Source: CAZXFG01 sp964640515 (GTDB taxonomy: Bacteria; Patescibacteriota; Patescibacteriia; Magasanikbacterales; GWA2-37-8). Taken from it: a stretch of 40,438 nt of DNA. Position numbers and translations under genes: made by a program. Under the pieces are notes generated by a model. That model saw only the letters and a program-made list of their open reading frames with translations, did no database searches and had not been told where the DNA came from. Every line of letters starts with the position of its first letter. Position 1 is the stretch's first letter. Of this stretch, positions 31,025-38,670 are shown in pieces. The DNA lies in the NCBI GenBank assembly GCA_964640515.1, contig CAZXFG010000002.1, forward strand, positions 1 to 40,438. Direction: 5' to 3'.

Positions 31025-31054
31025 AAAAAACAGGAGTTGGCGCTCCTGTTTTTT
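31025..31054. terminator. Bidirectional terminator between dnaN and PBP1A
   Basis: AAAAAACAGGAG and CTCCTGTTTTTT form a 12-bp perfect stem on a six-base loop, with A and T runs on both sides, serving two convergent genes. Confidence 0.9.
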
Positions 31055-31059
31055 GTCTG

Positions 31060-33903
31060 TTATCGGGTATTGATGGATAAATCTTTCTGCGTAGTCCGGC
31101 CGGAGCTGTCAGTGGCCACGGCCGAAAGGATGGAACTGCCACTGCCCGGGGAATGATTCCAGGTAAACATCAATTTTTTACCTGTTAAAGCTTCGCCCTG
31201 TTTGAAAGTGTAGATGAGCCGGCCATCCAGTAAAATTTTTACTTCTTTTATTTCCGGCCAGCGGAAAGTGTTCAGGTACATGGCGCGCGGAAAGTCCGAA
31301 CCGGATAAAACCAGAGGAGACGAATCCATCCAGTCCACGCTGGAAGGGGCCATTTCGGCCTGCAGATTGATTTTTACCTCTTGACTGGTGTTATTACCCA
31401 AGTCGTCCATAGCCACCGCTCTAATCGTGTGCCAGCCGTTGTTTGTCTCCGGCAAATCCAGCCCCCAATCAAAAGGAAATTGAGTTGAGGCGCCCGCTGA
31501 TTGTTCATCCAAATAAAAAGTTACCCGAGCCACTCCGCGCGGAGCGCTGGCGCTGACACGGATGGTTATTTGTCTGGTGGTGACAGTTTCATTATTGGCG
31601 GGGGAAATGATTTGGAGAGTCGGCGCTAATTCAGGCGAAGTTTCAACATCATATTCAGTGGGCGGAGTTTCAAAAGAAATTTCCCGACCGGCTTTTTTCT
31701 CTCTTTCCACCCATTCCAACAACGCGTTTTCCCAATTGGCGTATTGCGGGTCGTCATTCGGGTTGGCTGGTTCCGGCCCGCGCGGGTCGTCTTTATTTAC
31801 ATAATGCAAAATATCGTGCGGAGGCAAGAAAGTTTTTTCCACCGCCAATTCATCGGGGGTGGAAGAAGAAGCGATTCTGCCGGTGAGCTGGTTGATTCTT
31901 AACTTGATGCCATTATCACCCCCGCGCAATACCGGTTTGGAAGCGTCGTTAGCCGGTGGTGTTGGAAAGGTTTCAATCGGAGTATTTTTGAGCGATTCGG
32001 CCATAAAGCGGTTCCAGATTTTTCCGGCCAATGAATTGCCCCCGGATTTCATCGGTGAAGAGACCGGGGTGTTGCCGACCCATACTCCCGCCACCAAAGA
32101 TGGGGTATAGCCCATAGTCCAAGCGTCCTTATTTTCATTGGTGGTGCCGGTTTTAGCGGCCACCGGACGGCCCCCCGGCAGGACCAAATAACTGTTTTGG
32201 CCAAAGATAAAGGCGCGGGCGTTATTGTCGGAAAGGATGCTGGTGGTTAAGGCGGCCAGTTCCGGCGTTACTGCTTCTTCTCCTGTTTTTTCCCGCCATT
32301 CTTCCAAAACATCGCCCTGTTGATTGGTAACTTTCAAAATACCGGTCGGTTCAAGGCGTATTCCTTTGTTGGCTAAGGTGGCAAAGGCATTGGCGTGTTC
32401 CAATAAATTCACTTCTGTTCCTCCGAGCACCATAGTTAAATCCGGGTCTTTATCAAAAGTGGTGTAGCCGAATCGTTCGGCAAATTCCGTAGTTTGCGCC
32501 GGACCCACCAGATACATGGTTTTTACGGCCGGAATGTTTAAAGAGCCCTGCAGAGCTTTGCGCATAGTAACCAGACCGTGATCTTTGCCATCGTAATTGC
32601 CGGGGATATAAGGTTTGGCTCCGGCGCGCATTTCAAAATTGGTTTTAACATCATACAACACAGTGTCCGGAGTAAAACCTTTTTCAAAAGCGGCCGTATA
32701 GACAAAGGGTTTGAAAGAAGAACCGGGTTGGCGTTTGCCAAAAGCCACAATATCAAACTTGCCGTCAATATCGTCATTGTCAAAATCACGCGAACCGATA
32801 TAAGCCAAGATTTGTCCGGTCTTCGGGTCCATAGCCACCATGGCCGCGTTGTCAGCGCTCGCTTCTTTGGCAAATTGATCACCCAATTCTTTTACTGTTT
32901 GTTGAGCGATGATTTGTTTATCGTAATCCAGAGTGGTAATCACTTTTAGCCCGCCCGTGTCCACCAGCAATTCGCCATACTTTTCCGCTAATTGCTGTTT
33001 GATGTACAGCACAAAATGCGGCGCGTCCGAGAGCAGAGAGAATCGGGTCAGTTTTAATTCTTCAGCTTGCGCTTCTTTCATTTGCGTTTCCGTAATCATG
33101 CCTTGCTCCAGCATTAGTTTTAACACATAGTCTCGGCGGCTGGCTAAAACATCCAGTTTGTTTAAATAACGGCTGGGCGCTTGAATCAAAGCGGCCAAAG
33201 CGGCTGATTCGCCCAAGGTCAAATCCTTGGCGTTTTTTTTGAAATAGCTTTGGCTGGCTGATTCCACGCCATAATTGGTGGAGCCCAAAGGAATTTCGTT
33301 TAAGTACATTTTTAAAATTTGGTCTTTGGTATATTTTTTTTCCAATTGCGGGGCCAGGATAAATTCTTTTAATTTCCTGACTACTTTTTGGAAGAGACTG
33401 GGCTTGTTGCCGATGATGGTGTTTTTGATGAGCTGTTGAGTGATAGTGGAAGCTCCGCCCGCGCCGGTACTGCGCTGGATGACATTGTTGAAGAAAGCGC
33501 GCAAGATGGATATGACGCGGATGCCTCCATGCTCGTAAAAATGTTTGTCTTCAATAGCCACCACCGCCTTAGGCAACCAAGGGGCCATCTCTTCCAACTC
33601 CACCATGGTACGGCGTTGGTCTTGATAGATTTCATAAAGCAGATGCTCGCCGGCGCGGTCATATATTTTAGTGCTTTGCGCGACTTGACGATCCTGCAGT
33701 CTGTTTGGGTCGGGCAAATCACGGCTGGCCCAGAGAATTAAAAAAGTGCCGCCGATGAACAACATCACTGCTCCGGCTAAAGCGGCTTTGGCCAGTAATT
33801 TGATGGTCGGCCAAGACAGGCGGTGTTTTTTAGGAGGCCGGCTGTTAGGGGTAAGATTGCCGTAGGAACGGCGAGGGGTTGGTTTGAGATGAAAAATAGG
33901 CAT
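31060..33903 (-). CDS. Class A penicillin-binding protein (PBP1A-like)
   Basis: 947 residues from ATG 33903 (the open frame upstream begins with TTG). A basic cytoplasmic tail and one membrane helix precede the GT51 glycosyltransferase domain (IEDKHFYEHGGI near residue 115; GGASTITQQLIKN). The transpeptidase domain has the active-site SSFK in RQPGSSFKPFVYTAA and KTGTTNENKDAW as the KTG box. The C-terminal 250 residues hold Ig-like beta domains (ISPANNETVTTRQITIRVSA) that are unusual additions for a PBP1A. It polymerises and cross-links peptidoglycan at the outer membrane face. A promoter lies just upstream. Confidence 0.95.
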   Translation of the reverse strand: MPIFHLKPTPRRSYGNLTPNSRPPKKHRLSWPTIKLLAKAALAGAVMLFIGGTFLILWASRDLPDPNRLQDRQVAQSTKIYDRAGEHLLYEIYQDQRRTMVELEEMAPWLPKAVVAIEDKHFYEHGGIRVISILRAFFNNVIQRSTGAGGASTITQQLIKNTIIGNKPSLFQKVVRKLKEFILAPQLEKKYTKDQILKMYLNEIPLGSTNYGVESASQSYFKKNAKDLTLGESAALAALIQAPSRYLNKLDVLASRRDYVLKLMLEQGMITETQMKEAQAEELKLTRFSLLSDAPHFVLYIKQQLAEKYGELLVDTGGLKVITTLDYDKQIIAQQTVKELGDQFAKEASADNAAMVAMDPKTGQILAYIGSRDFDNDDIDGKFDIVAFGKRQPGSSFKPFVYTAAFEKGFTPDTVLYDVKTNFEMRAGAKPYIPGNYDGKDHGLVTMRKALQGSLNIPAVKTMYLVGPAQTTEFAERFGYTTFDKDPDLTMVLGGTEVNLLEHANAFATLANKGIRLEPTGILKVTNQQGDVLEEWREKTGEEAVTPELAALTTSILSDNNARAFIFGQNSYLVLPGGRPVAAKTGTTNENKDAWTMGYTPSLVAGVWVGNTPVSSPMKSGGNSLAGKIWNRFMAESLKNTPIETFPTPPANDASKPVLRGGDNGIKLRINQLTGRIASSSTPDELAVEKTFLPPHDILHYVNKDDPRGPEPANPNDDPQYANWENALLEWVEREKKAGREISFETPPTEYDVETSPELAPTLQIISPANNETVTTRQITIRVSASAPRGVARVTFYLDEQSAGASTQFPFDWGLDLPETNNGWHTIRAVAMDDLGNNTSQEVKINLQAEMAPSSVDWMDSSPLVLSGSDFPRAMYLNTFRWPEIKEVKILLDGRLIYTFKQGEALTGKKLMFTWNHSPGSGSSILSAVATDSSGRTTQKDLSINTR

Positions 33904-33928
33904 AATAAAAATAATCAAAGTAACCTTA

Positions 33929-33957
33929 ATTTTGCCTGATTTTAGCTATCCTGTCAA
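33929..33957 (-). promoter_or_regulatory. Promoter of the PBP gene
   Basis: On the minus strand TTGACA (33957-33952), a 17-bp spacer and CAAAAT (33934-33929). Confidence 0.6.
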
Positions 33958-34005
33958 TTATTCCTCTATATTATACACTGGCTTGAAGCTATATACAAAA
34001 ACCTG

Positions 34006-35520
34006 TTAAAGCTCGGTTTTAGCCCTAAATTGCAGGGCTTCGGCCAGATGAGGCAGTTGGATGTCGTCTTTTTTGTCCAAGTCGGCAATAGTGCGCGCTA
34101 CTTTGAGGATGCGATTGTAACTGCGGGCCGAGAGATGTAATTGCGTTACAGCCGAGCGCAACAATTCCAAGGATTGGTCGTTCAGCTTGCACCAGGAGCG
34201 GATTTCTTTATTGCCCATTTCGCCGTTGGTATGAGTGGGTAGATTTTTGAAGCGCGTTGTCTGGCGGGTGCGGGCTTCTTCAACTCGGTTGCGGATATCA
34301 GCTGATGATTCGGCTGTGTCCGGAGAAGTTAATTTTTCCCATTTTACTCGCGGTACCTCCACATGCAAGTCAATGCGGTCCAAAAGCGGTCCGCTCACTC
34401 TTTTTTTATAGCCCAGAATCTGGGCGGCCGAACAAACACAAGGACGGTCTGTATCAGTAGCATAACCACAAGGGCAAGGATTCTGACTGGCTACTAAAAT
34501 GAAGCGGGCCGGATAAGTAAGGGTTTGGTGAGCGCGGGAAACAGTAATCACACCGTCTTCCAAGGGTTGGCGCAATGATTCCAAAACCAAGCGCGGGAAT
34601 TCCGGCAGTTCGTCTAAAAATAATACGCCGCGGTGAGCCAAAGAAATTTCTCCGGGCCGAGCCAATCGTCCACCGCCCACCAAAGCCGGCGAGGAAGAAG
34701 TGTGGTGGGGCGAGCGAAAAGGCCGTTCGCGCGCCAGTCCGCCGGATAATAATCCGGCCACGGAATAAATTTTAGTGACTTCTAAAGTTTCTTCTTTATT
34801 CAGGCCGGGCAAAATAGAGGGGAGAGTGCGGGCCAATAAAGTTTTTCCTGAACCGGGTGGTCCGCTCATCAGAATATTATGATTTCCGCTGGCCGTAATT
34901 TCCAACGCGCGTTTGGCAAATTCTTGGCCTTTGATTTGGGCCATGTCCAATTCATAATCTTGTCTTTTGGTTGCGATAGCGGTATGCGGAACGGCCGGAG
35001 GTATTTTTTCTTGGCCGATTAAGTGGGCGATTAGTTGAGCCAGATTTTTGACAGGGTAAATTTCCAGCCCTTCCACCATGGTAGCTTCCATGGCATCATT
35101 GGCGGGCACAAAAAGGCGTTTGAACCCTCTTTGTTTGGCAAAAATGGCTACCGGTAGAACACCGTTAACATGCCGCAGTGATCCGTTTAAAGCCAATTCT
35201 CCCATAATTAGCGCGTCCTCCAGCACCCAATTAAATTCGTTCGTAACCGCGATAATCCCCACGGCCATGGGCAAATCATAGGATGGACCTTCTTTGTGCA
35301 AGTCAGCCGGGGCCAAATTGATTAGCACTCGGAAATTGAAAGGATAGGAGAATCCGGAGTTTTTAAGGGCCGAATGAATGCGCTCCTTGGCCTCTTGAAT
35401 GGAAGTGTCAGCCAGACCGACGATATTGAAGGCGGTTTGGCCTTTATTAATATCCACTTCAATGTCTATCGGCACGCAATCCAGTCCATTCACGGCGGCC
35501 GATGACAATTTGAAGAACAT
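34006..35520 (-). CDS. comM: YifB/ComM-family Mg-chelatase-like AAA+ ATPase
   Basis: 504 residues, usual length. An N-terminal chI/Lon-S5-like domain (VDINKGQTAFNIVGLADTSIQEAKERI) precedes the AAA+ core: Walker A SGPPGSGKT, Walker B GVLFLDELPEF, then ASQNPCPCGY with the family's Cys cluster, and a C-terminal helical lid (LHLSARSYNRILKVARTIADL). In naturally competent bacteria ComM is a branch-migration helicase that extends incoming DNA during recombination. Third gene of the dksA-lspA operon with a 1-nt gap. Confidence 0.95.
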   Translation of the reverse strand: MFFKLSSAAVNGLDCVPIDIEVDINKGQTAFNIVGLADTSIQEAKERIHSALKNSGFSYPFNFRVLINLAPADLHKEGPSYDLPMAVGIIAVTNEFNWVLEDALIMGELALNGSLRHVNGVLPVAIFAKQRGFKRLFVPANDAMEATMVEGLEIYPVKNLAQLIAHLIGQEKIPPAVPHTAIATKRQDYELDMAQIKGQEFAKRALEITASGNHNILMSGPPGSGKTLLARTLPSILPGLNKEETLEVTKIYSVAGLLSGGLARERPFRSPHHTSSSPALVGGGRLARPGEISLAHRGVLFLDELPEFPRLVLESLRQPLEDGVITVSRAHQTLTYPARFILVASQNPCPCGYATDTDRPCVCSAAQILGYKKRVSGPLLDRIDLHVEVPRVKWEKLTSPDTAESSADIRNRVEEARTRQTTRFKNLPTHTNGEMGNKEIRSWCKLNDQSLELLRSAVTQLHLSARSYNRILKVARTIADLDKKDDIQLPHLAEALQFRAKTEL

Positions 35521-35521
35521 A

Positions 35522-35968
35522 TTAAGTTTTTTTCTGGAAGTTTTTTAGTAAATAAATGGCGAATCCGCCGGCAATCATCACATCCGCTATGTTGATGACC
35601 AGGGTAAACAGACGCAAGTAATCAACAGTGTGTTGATAGAGCAGACGGTCAATCAGATTAGATGACGCGCCGGCGATAATCAAACATAAAGCCCATTGGT
35701 TTATTTTTTGGTTATTTTTTATAGCCGTGAACAACAGTCTGCCTAAAATCAGGAGAATGGGGATGGTCAAAATCACCACCGCTTGGTTGGGAGCGGGCAA
35801 ACTGAAAGCCACTCCCGGGTTTAACGAAGGGTCCCATCCCAAAAAGTTATGCCAGAGTCGAGCGTCGCGCCATTGGTATAAAGCAAGATGTTTTAACAAG
35901 CGGTCAACCAATAAAAAAAGGCTATTCGCTGTTATTATCAATAGCCAATAGCCTTTGGGCATAAACAT
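35522..35968 (-). CDS. lspA: Lipoprotein signal peptidase (signal peptidase II)
   Basis: 148 residues with four membrane helices. The catalytic aspartates lie in GASSNLIDRLLYQHTVDYL and in VINIADVMIAGG; the NPGVAFSL segment is also typical. It cleaves prolipoprotein signal peptides at the lipobox. It lies 4 nt after the zinc-finger gene. Confidence 0.93.
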   Translation of the reverse strand: MFMPKGYWLLIITANSLFLLVDRLLKHLALYQWRDARLWHNFLGWDPSLNPGVAFSLPAPNQAVVILTIPILLILGRLLFTAIKNNQKINQWALCLIIAGASSNLIDRLLYQHTVDYLRLFTLVINIADVMIAGGFAIYLLKNFQKKT

Positions 35969-35972
35969 TTAT

Positions 35973-36362
35973 CTAAGCTTCTTGCACAATCGCTTTTTTA
36001 CATTCTACACAAGCGCTGGAAGTGGGGCGAGCCAGCAATCTTTTTTCTTCAATCGGTTTTTGACAGTATTTGCAGATGCCATAAGCGCCGTCAGCTATTC
36101 TTTTCAGAGATTGGGTGACATCGCGTAGATTTTTTTGCAAGTTATCTTCCAACGGAATGTTAGTGATGTATTCAGCCACTTCAGCCGCGTTTTCATCATC
36201 CTTGTCGCCGTAGTCTGGAAATTTAGCGTCAATCGCGTCCGGGTCTTTACTGCCTAACTTACTAAGCTCCTTTTCCAGTTTTTCTTTTTCCAATAATAAA
36301 GTTTCCTCAATTTGTTTCAGGAAAGTCGGAGAATGAGCCGTATTCTTATCGTTTTTAGCCAT
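35973..36362 (-). CDS. TraR/DksA-family zinc-finger protein
   Basis: 129 residues. A coiled-coil region (about 15-85, EETLLLEKEKLEKELSKLG) is followed by the C4 zinc finger (CKYCQKPIEEKRLLARPTS, then CVEC). The acidic tip that DksA uses in the polymerase secondary channel is only partly kept (DDENAAEV), so binding to RNA polymerase is likely but not certain. A promoter (TTGACT, 16 bp, TATAAT) lies at 36410-36383 on the minus strand, after the RNA gene's terminator, so it leads an operon with lspA and comM. Confidence 0.85.
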   Translation of the reverse strand: MAKNDKNTAHSPTFLKQIEETLLLEKEKLEKELSKLGSKDPDAIDAKFPDYGDKDDENAAEVAEYITNIPLEDNLQKNLRDVTQSLKRIADGAYGICKYCQKPIEEKRLLARPTSSACVECKKAIVQEA

Positions 36363-36428
36363 AAGAGTTTACTAATAATGCCTATATTATACTGTAATAA
36401 AAGATTAAGTCAAGAGAAGAATAGGGAT

Positions 36429-36782
36429 AAAAAAAGGGCGAAGAATCAATAAGTATTATTTTAAATTCTCGCCCTTAGCAAACTGCTAGGCGAGCTTCCT
36501 TCCGTCTAGAAAGACGAAAGGCGACAATACACCTAGAGTTAAAATCTCCGACCGCTAGGGGGTAGGGCTCTCGGACCAACCGGCGCAAAAGGCAAGCTGG
36601 TAAAATTGAGAGTTACCCGAGAAGTAGTACGGATTTGCCTTGCCTCCCGCTCATGATTGAAGTTTCCGCTCAAAATTCTTTTTATTTTTTTTGAGCAGTG
36701 GCAAATCCCTCTTCTTCTAGTTCGCAGTTCTAGAGATATACGCCCCATATAGGGGCTTTGAATTGTAGAAGAACATTCTACG
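36429..36782 (-). ncRNA. Putative structured RNA gene, about 354 nt, family not recognised
   Basis: It is defined by a perfect promoter (TTGACA, 17 bp, TATAAT at 36817-36789) and a terminator (36436-36474 plus T7). Inside: GCCCC/GGGGC; TCTAG/CTAGA; a 9-bp long-range stem GGATTTGCC (36631-36639) with GGCAAATCC (36700-36708) that encloses GCTCAAAA/TTTTGAGC (36668-36696); and a hairpin (36468-36494) that shares bases with the terminator and would act as antiterminator. No tmRNA tRNA-like end, RNase P or SRP core was found. A 69-codon frame lies in it but has no family match and is out of keeping with the stems. It could be a highly diverged housekeeping RNA or a new one. Confidence 0.6.
36436..36474 (-). 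terminator. Terminator of the RNA gene, overlapped by an antiterminator
   Basis: GGGCG-A-AGAAT (36436-36446) pairs with ATTCT-CGCCC (36465-36474), followed on the minus strand by T7. The CTCGCCC arm (36468-36474) can instead pair with GGCGAG (36489-36494). Confidence 0.8.
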
Positions 36783-36788
36783 CTATGT

Positions 36789-36817
36789 ATTATACTATTT
36801 TTTCAAAGTTGTGTCAA
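36789..36817 (-). promoter_or_regulatory. Consensus promoter of the RNA gene
   Basis: TTGACA (36817-36812), exactly 17 bp and TATAAT (36794-36789), the only fully consensus promoter in the window. It suggests strong constitutive transcription. Confidence 0.85.
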
Positions 36818-36876
36818 GGGTGGCGGGTTTTGGCTAAAATACGCGGAAAAATAAACAATCTTGGCCATTTTTGGGT

Positions 36877-36910
36877 TAAAATTTGTATAGACTAGTCTAT
36901 ACAAATTTTA
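36877..36910. repeat. Perfect 34-bp palindrome, copy 3 of 4
   Basis: The same 24-bp core (36882-36905), here flanked by TAAAA and TTTTA so that the symmetry extends over 34 bp. It lies 60 bp upstream of the RNA-gene promoter. Confidence 0.95.
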
Positions 36911-36922
36911 TCTATTTTGTTA

Positions 36923-36943
36923 TTTGGCTACAGTTAGCCAAAA
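36923..36943. repeat. TTTGGCTA inverted repeat
   Basis: TTTGGCTA (36923-36930) and TAGCCAAA (36935-36942) form a dyad. GTTAGCCAAAA (36933-36943) is the reverse complement of the 11-mer TTTTGGCTAAC that occurs twice at oriC; another copy is at 1880-1890. Confidence 0.6.
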
Positions 36944-36986
36944 TCGTATTAACTTATCCCCTTTTGGATGTGGGTTTTCCACCGAG

Positions 36987-37020
36987 TTATCCACAGTTTG
37001 TATAGACTAGTCTATACAAA
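36987..37020. repeat. Consensus DnaA box abutting palindrome copy 4
   Basis: TTATCCACA (36987-36995) is followed after one base by the 24-bp palindrome core (36997-37020). This repeats the palindrome/DnaA-box association seen at 9517-9592. Confidence 0.85.
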
Positions 37021-37036
37021 TTTTCAAAAAATGAAG

Positions 37037-37081
37037 AAGGCCAGCGGTACTTTTCGATTTCTCGAATTTTCCGCCGGCCTT
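37037..37081. terminator. Terminator after the small membrane-protein gene
   Basis: AAGGCC-AGCGG and CCGCC-GGCCTT form an 11-bp stem that continues through an inner TTCGA/TCGAA stem with a four-base loop. T-rich tracts lie on both sides. Confidence 0.65.
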
Positions 37082-37121
37082 TTGCCGACCTCCTTATGTT
37101 GTCGTTCACAACCTCATCACT

Positions 37122-37451
37122 TTACTGAAGATTGAGGATGTTCGCCAAGACTACACAGACAACCGCACTGGCTAAGAACCCCACCATTGCCCAGCCAGTG
37201 GCGGCCTTGCAAAAGTATACACGCTTCTCCCGTTCCTTGGACAGTTTGGTCTGTTTGTAGGCATGCCAGCCATGCTCTCCCGGTTGAAGGAGGTCGGCCA
37301 TGTCAGCTTCGATGGTCATCATGCCAATGATCATTGGTGCACAGACACCCATTGGGATGAGGACGGTAGCGAGTGCGTTATCCGTGAGGAGAAGCACCAC
37401 AGGGCCGGCAGGAGTCAGAAGGACGAAGAACATCACGACGCAGTAAAACAT
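37122..37451 (-). CDS. Small membrane protein with strong Shine-Dalgarno
   Basis: 109 residues from ATG 37451, chosen because GGAGG lies 7 nt upstream; the open frame to 37532 has no such site and a disordered start. Three hydrophobic helices: VVMFFVLLTPAGPVVLLL, ATVLIPMGVCAPMIIGMM, and WAMVGFLASAVVCVVLANIL. A cytosolic loop (HGWHAYKQTKLSKEREKRVY) joins the second and third. Not recognised. Like the gene at 23533 it has a strong ribosome site and more balanced codon use, setting the pair apart from the rest of the window. Confidence 0.6.
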   Translation of the reverse strand: MFYCVVMFFVLLTPAGPVVLLLTDNALATVLIPMGVCAPMIIGMMTIEADMADLLQPGEHGWHAYKQTKLSKEREKRVYFCKAATGWAMVGFLASAVVCVVLANILNLQ

Positions 37452-37603
37452 TGTAGACCTCCGGTTGTGAAGTTGTGAAACATCATCCCCACACCATGCA
37501 GGGAACAATGAATCATAGCAATAATATGACATCTGTCAAGTTTTCAGACATAAAAAATATACAAAATAGAGTATATAAATATACAGCTATAATGTGGATA
37601 CTA

Positions 37604-37633
37604 TTGACAGTATAGCCAAAATACGATACTGTC
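37604..37633 (+). promoter_or_regulatory. Operator-like dyad before the TrmB gene
   Basis: TTGACA (37604-37609) is followed by GACAGTAT (37606-37613) and its mirror ATACTGTC (37626-37633). A TATAAT lies too far (24 bp) for a normal spacer, so GATACT (15 bp) may be the -10. The dyad lies where an autorepressor would bind. Confidence 0.5.
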
Positions 37634-37663
37634 TATAATATAGACGAACATCATAATATACCT

Positions 37664-38398
37664 ATGAAAACTACGAATTTAACCGCAACCCTTCAAAATT
37701 TGGGTCTAAACGAGAAAGAAGCCAAAGTATACTTGGCTTGTCTTGAGTTGGGGAGCGCGACAGTGCAAGAAGTGTCCGATAAAGCGGGAGTAAAACGAAC
37801 GAGCGTGTACAACTTTCTTGAAGATATGAAAGCGCGCGGTTTTATTACAGAAGTAAAGCAGGGGAAGAAAATGCTTTTGATTGCTGAAGATCCGCGCGCG
37901 CTTCTTAAAAAAGCGGATGAACAGAAAAAACAACTGGAAGAAATTCTGCCCGAGTTTTTGAGCATTTACAATTTGCCGGGTGAAAAACCGAAAGTGCGGT
38001 TTTATCAAGGTATCGATGGGTTGAAACGAATCTATGAAGACACTCTCAAAGAGGGCGGGGAGATTTATTTAATATCAGACTACGAAAAAATGTTTTCAGC
38101 GATTGAGCCGGATTGGATGTGGCAGTACGCGAAACTACGCGCGGAAGAGGGAATCAAAGCATTTTCCATTTCAAAAGATGGGCCAATGGCGCGGGAAGTT
38201 AAAATAAGAGATAGCGAGCAGTTGCGTGAAACTCGTTTTGTCAAAGATGTTAATTTTGAAACCGAAATCAATATCTATGGCGATAAAGTCGCGTTACTTA
38301 GTTTCCGCAGTCCGTATGCGGGGGTGATTATTGAAGACAGAGCAATTGCGCAAACATTACGATCGATGTGGAAGATAATTTGGAATCAAGCAAAGTAG
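37664..38398 (+). CDS. TrmB-family transcriptional regulator
   Basis: 244 residues. An N-terminal winged helix (LGLNEKEAKVYLACLELGSA, then VKRTSVYNFLEDMKARGFI) matches TrmB, followed by a coiled coil and an effector-like alpha/beta domain (YQGIDGLKRIYEDTLKEGGEIYLISD). The family, frequent in archaea and CPR, controls sugar and other metabolism genes. Its C-terminal domain is of the short type without the maltose-binding part. No obvious target operon adjoins; the dyad at 37604 suggests autoregulation. Confidence 0.88.
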   Translation: MKTTNLTATLQNLGLNEKEAKVYLACLELGSATVQEVSDKAGVKRTSVYNFLEDMKARGFITEVKQGKKMLLIAEDPRALLKKADEQKKQLEEILPEFLSIYNLPGEKPKVRFYQGIDGLKRIYEDTLKEGGEIYLISDYEKMFSAIEPDWMWQYAKLRAEEGIKAFSISKDGPMAREVKIRDSEQLRETRFVKDVNFETEINIYGDKVALLSFRSPYAGVIIEDRAIAQTLRSMWKIIWNQAK

Positions 38399-38413
38399 AA
38401 AAGGCGATTGAGG

Positions 38414-38467
38414 TTGTTTTTTATGGTAAAATGTGGTAAAATACCAGCGCTAAAGTACTGTTAGCGC
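38414..38467 (+). promoter_or_regulatory. Promoter and dyad of the AbiE-like pair
   Basis: TTGTTT (38414-38419), 17 bp and TAAAAT (38437-38442), the latter the second of two tandem TGGTAAAAT motifs. GCGCTAA (38447-38453) and TTAGCGC (38461-38467) form an inverted repeat between promoter and ATG, an operator candidate. Confidence 0.55.
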
Positions 38468-38475
38468 CATTTATT

Positions 38476-38670
38476 ATGCGTAATTGGAGCGTAGACACCA
38501 AAGAGCTCAAGAAAGATAAAAAGAAGTATGCCGTCTGGCGATTGGAGCAGTTGGTGAATTTTGGTTTGGGAAAGGAAAAAATTGACGCTAAACAGCTGAA
38601 AAAAAATTGGGGTTTATTGCGTCTAGATCCGCGTAAAAAATCTTTTTTAAAAACTCTTTTATGGCCGTAG
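38476..38670 (+). CDS. Small basic protein, likely antitoxin of the AbiE-like pair
   Basis: 64 residues, basic, with no recognised family. KKYAVWRLEQLVNFGLGKEK reads as a short helix-turn-helix-like segment and the end is LDPRKKSFLKTLLWP. Its stop overlaps the next start by 10 nt, implying translational coupling to a nucleotidyltransferase toxin. That arrangement is the main evidence for an antitoxin role; AbiEi itself is larger. Confidence 0.5.
   Translation: MRNWSVDTKELKKDKKKYAVWRLEQLVNFGLGKEKIDAKQLKKNWGLLRLDPRKKSFLKTLLWP

Noticed and set aside
36539..36748. 69-codon frame inside the RNA gene
   Set aside because: Basic, low-complexity translation with no family look; the long-range stems and terminator explain the sequence better.
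36429..36782. RNA gene as tmRNA, RNase P RNA or SRP RNA
   Set aside because: Size and promoter fit, and GGAAGGAAGC recalls SRP RNA, but there is no tRNA-like T arm or tag ending in Ala-Ala, no GAGGAAAGTC/ACAGAA core, and no partner strand for the SRP loop.
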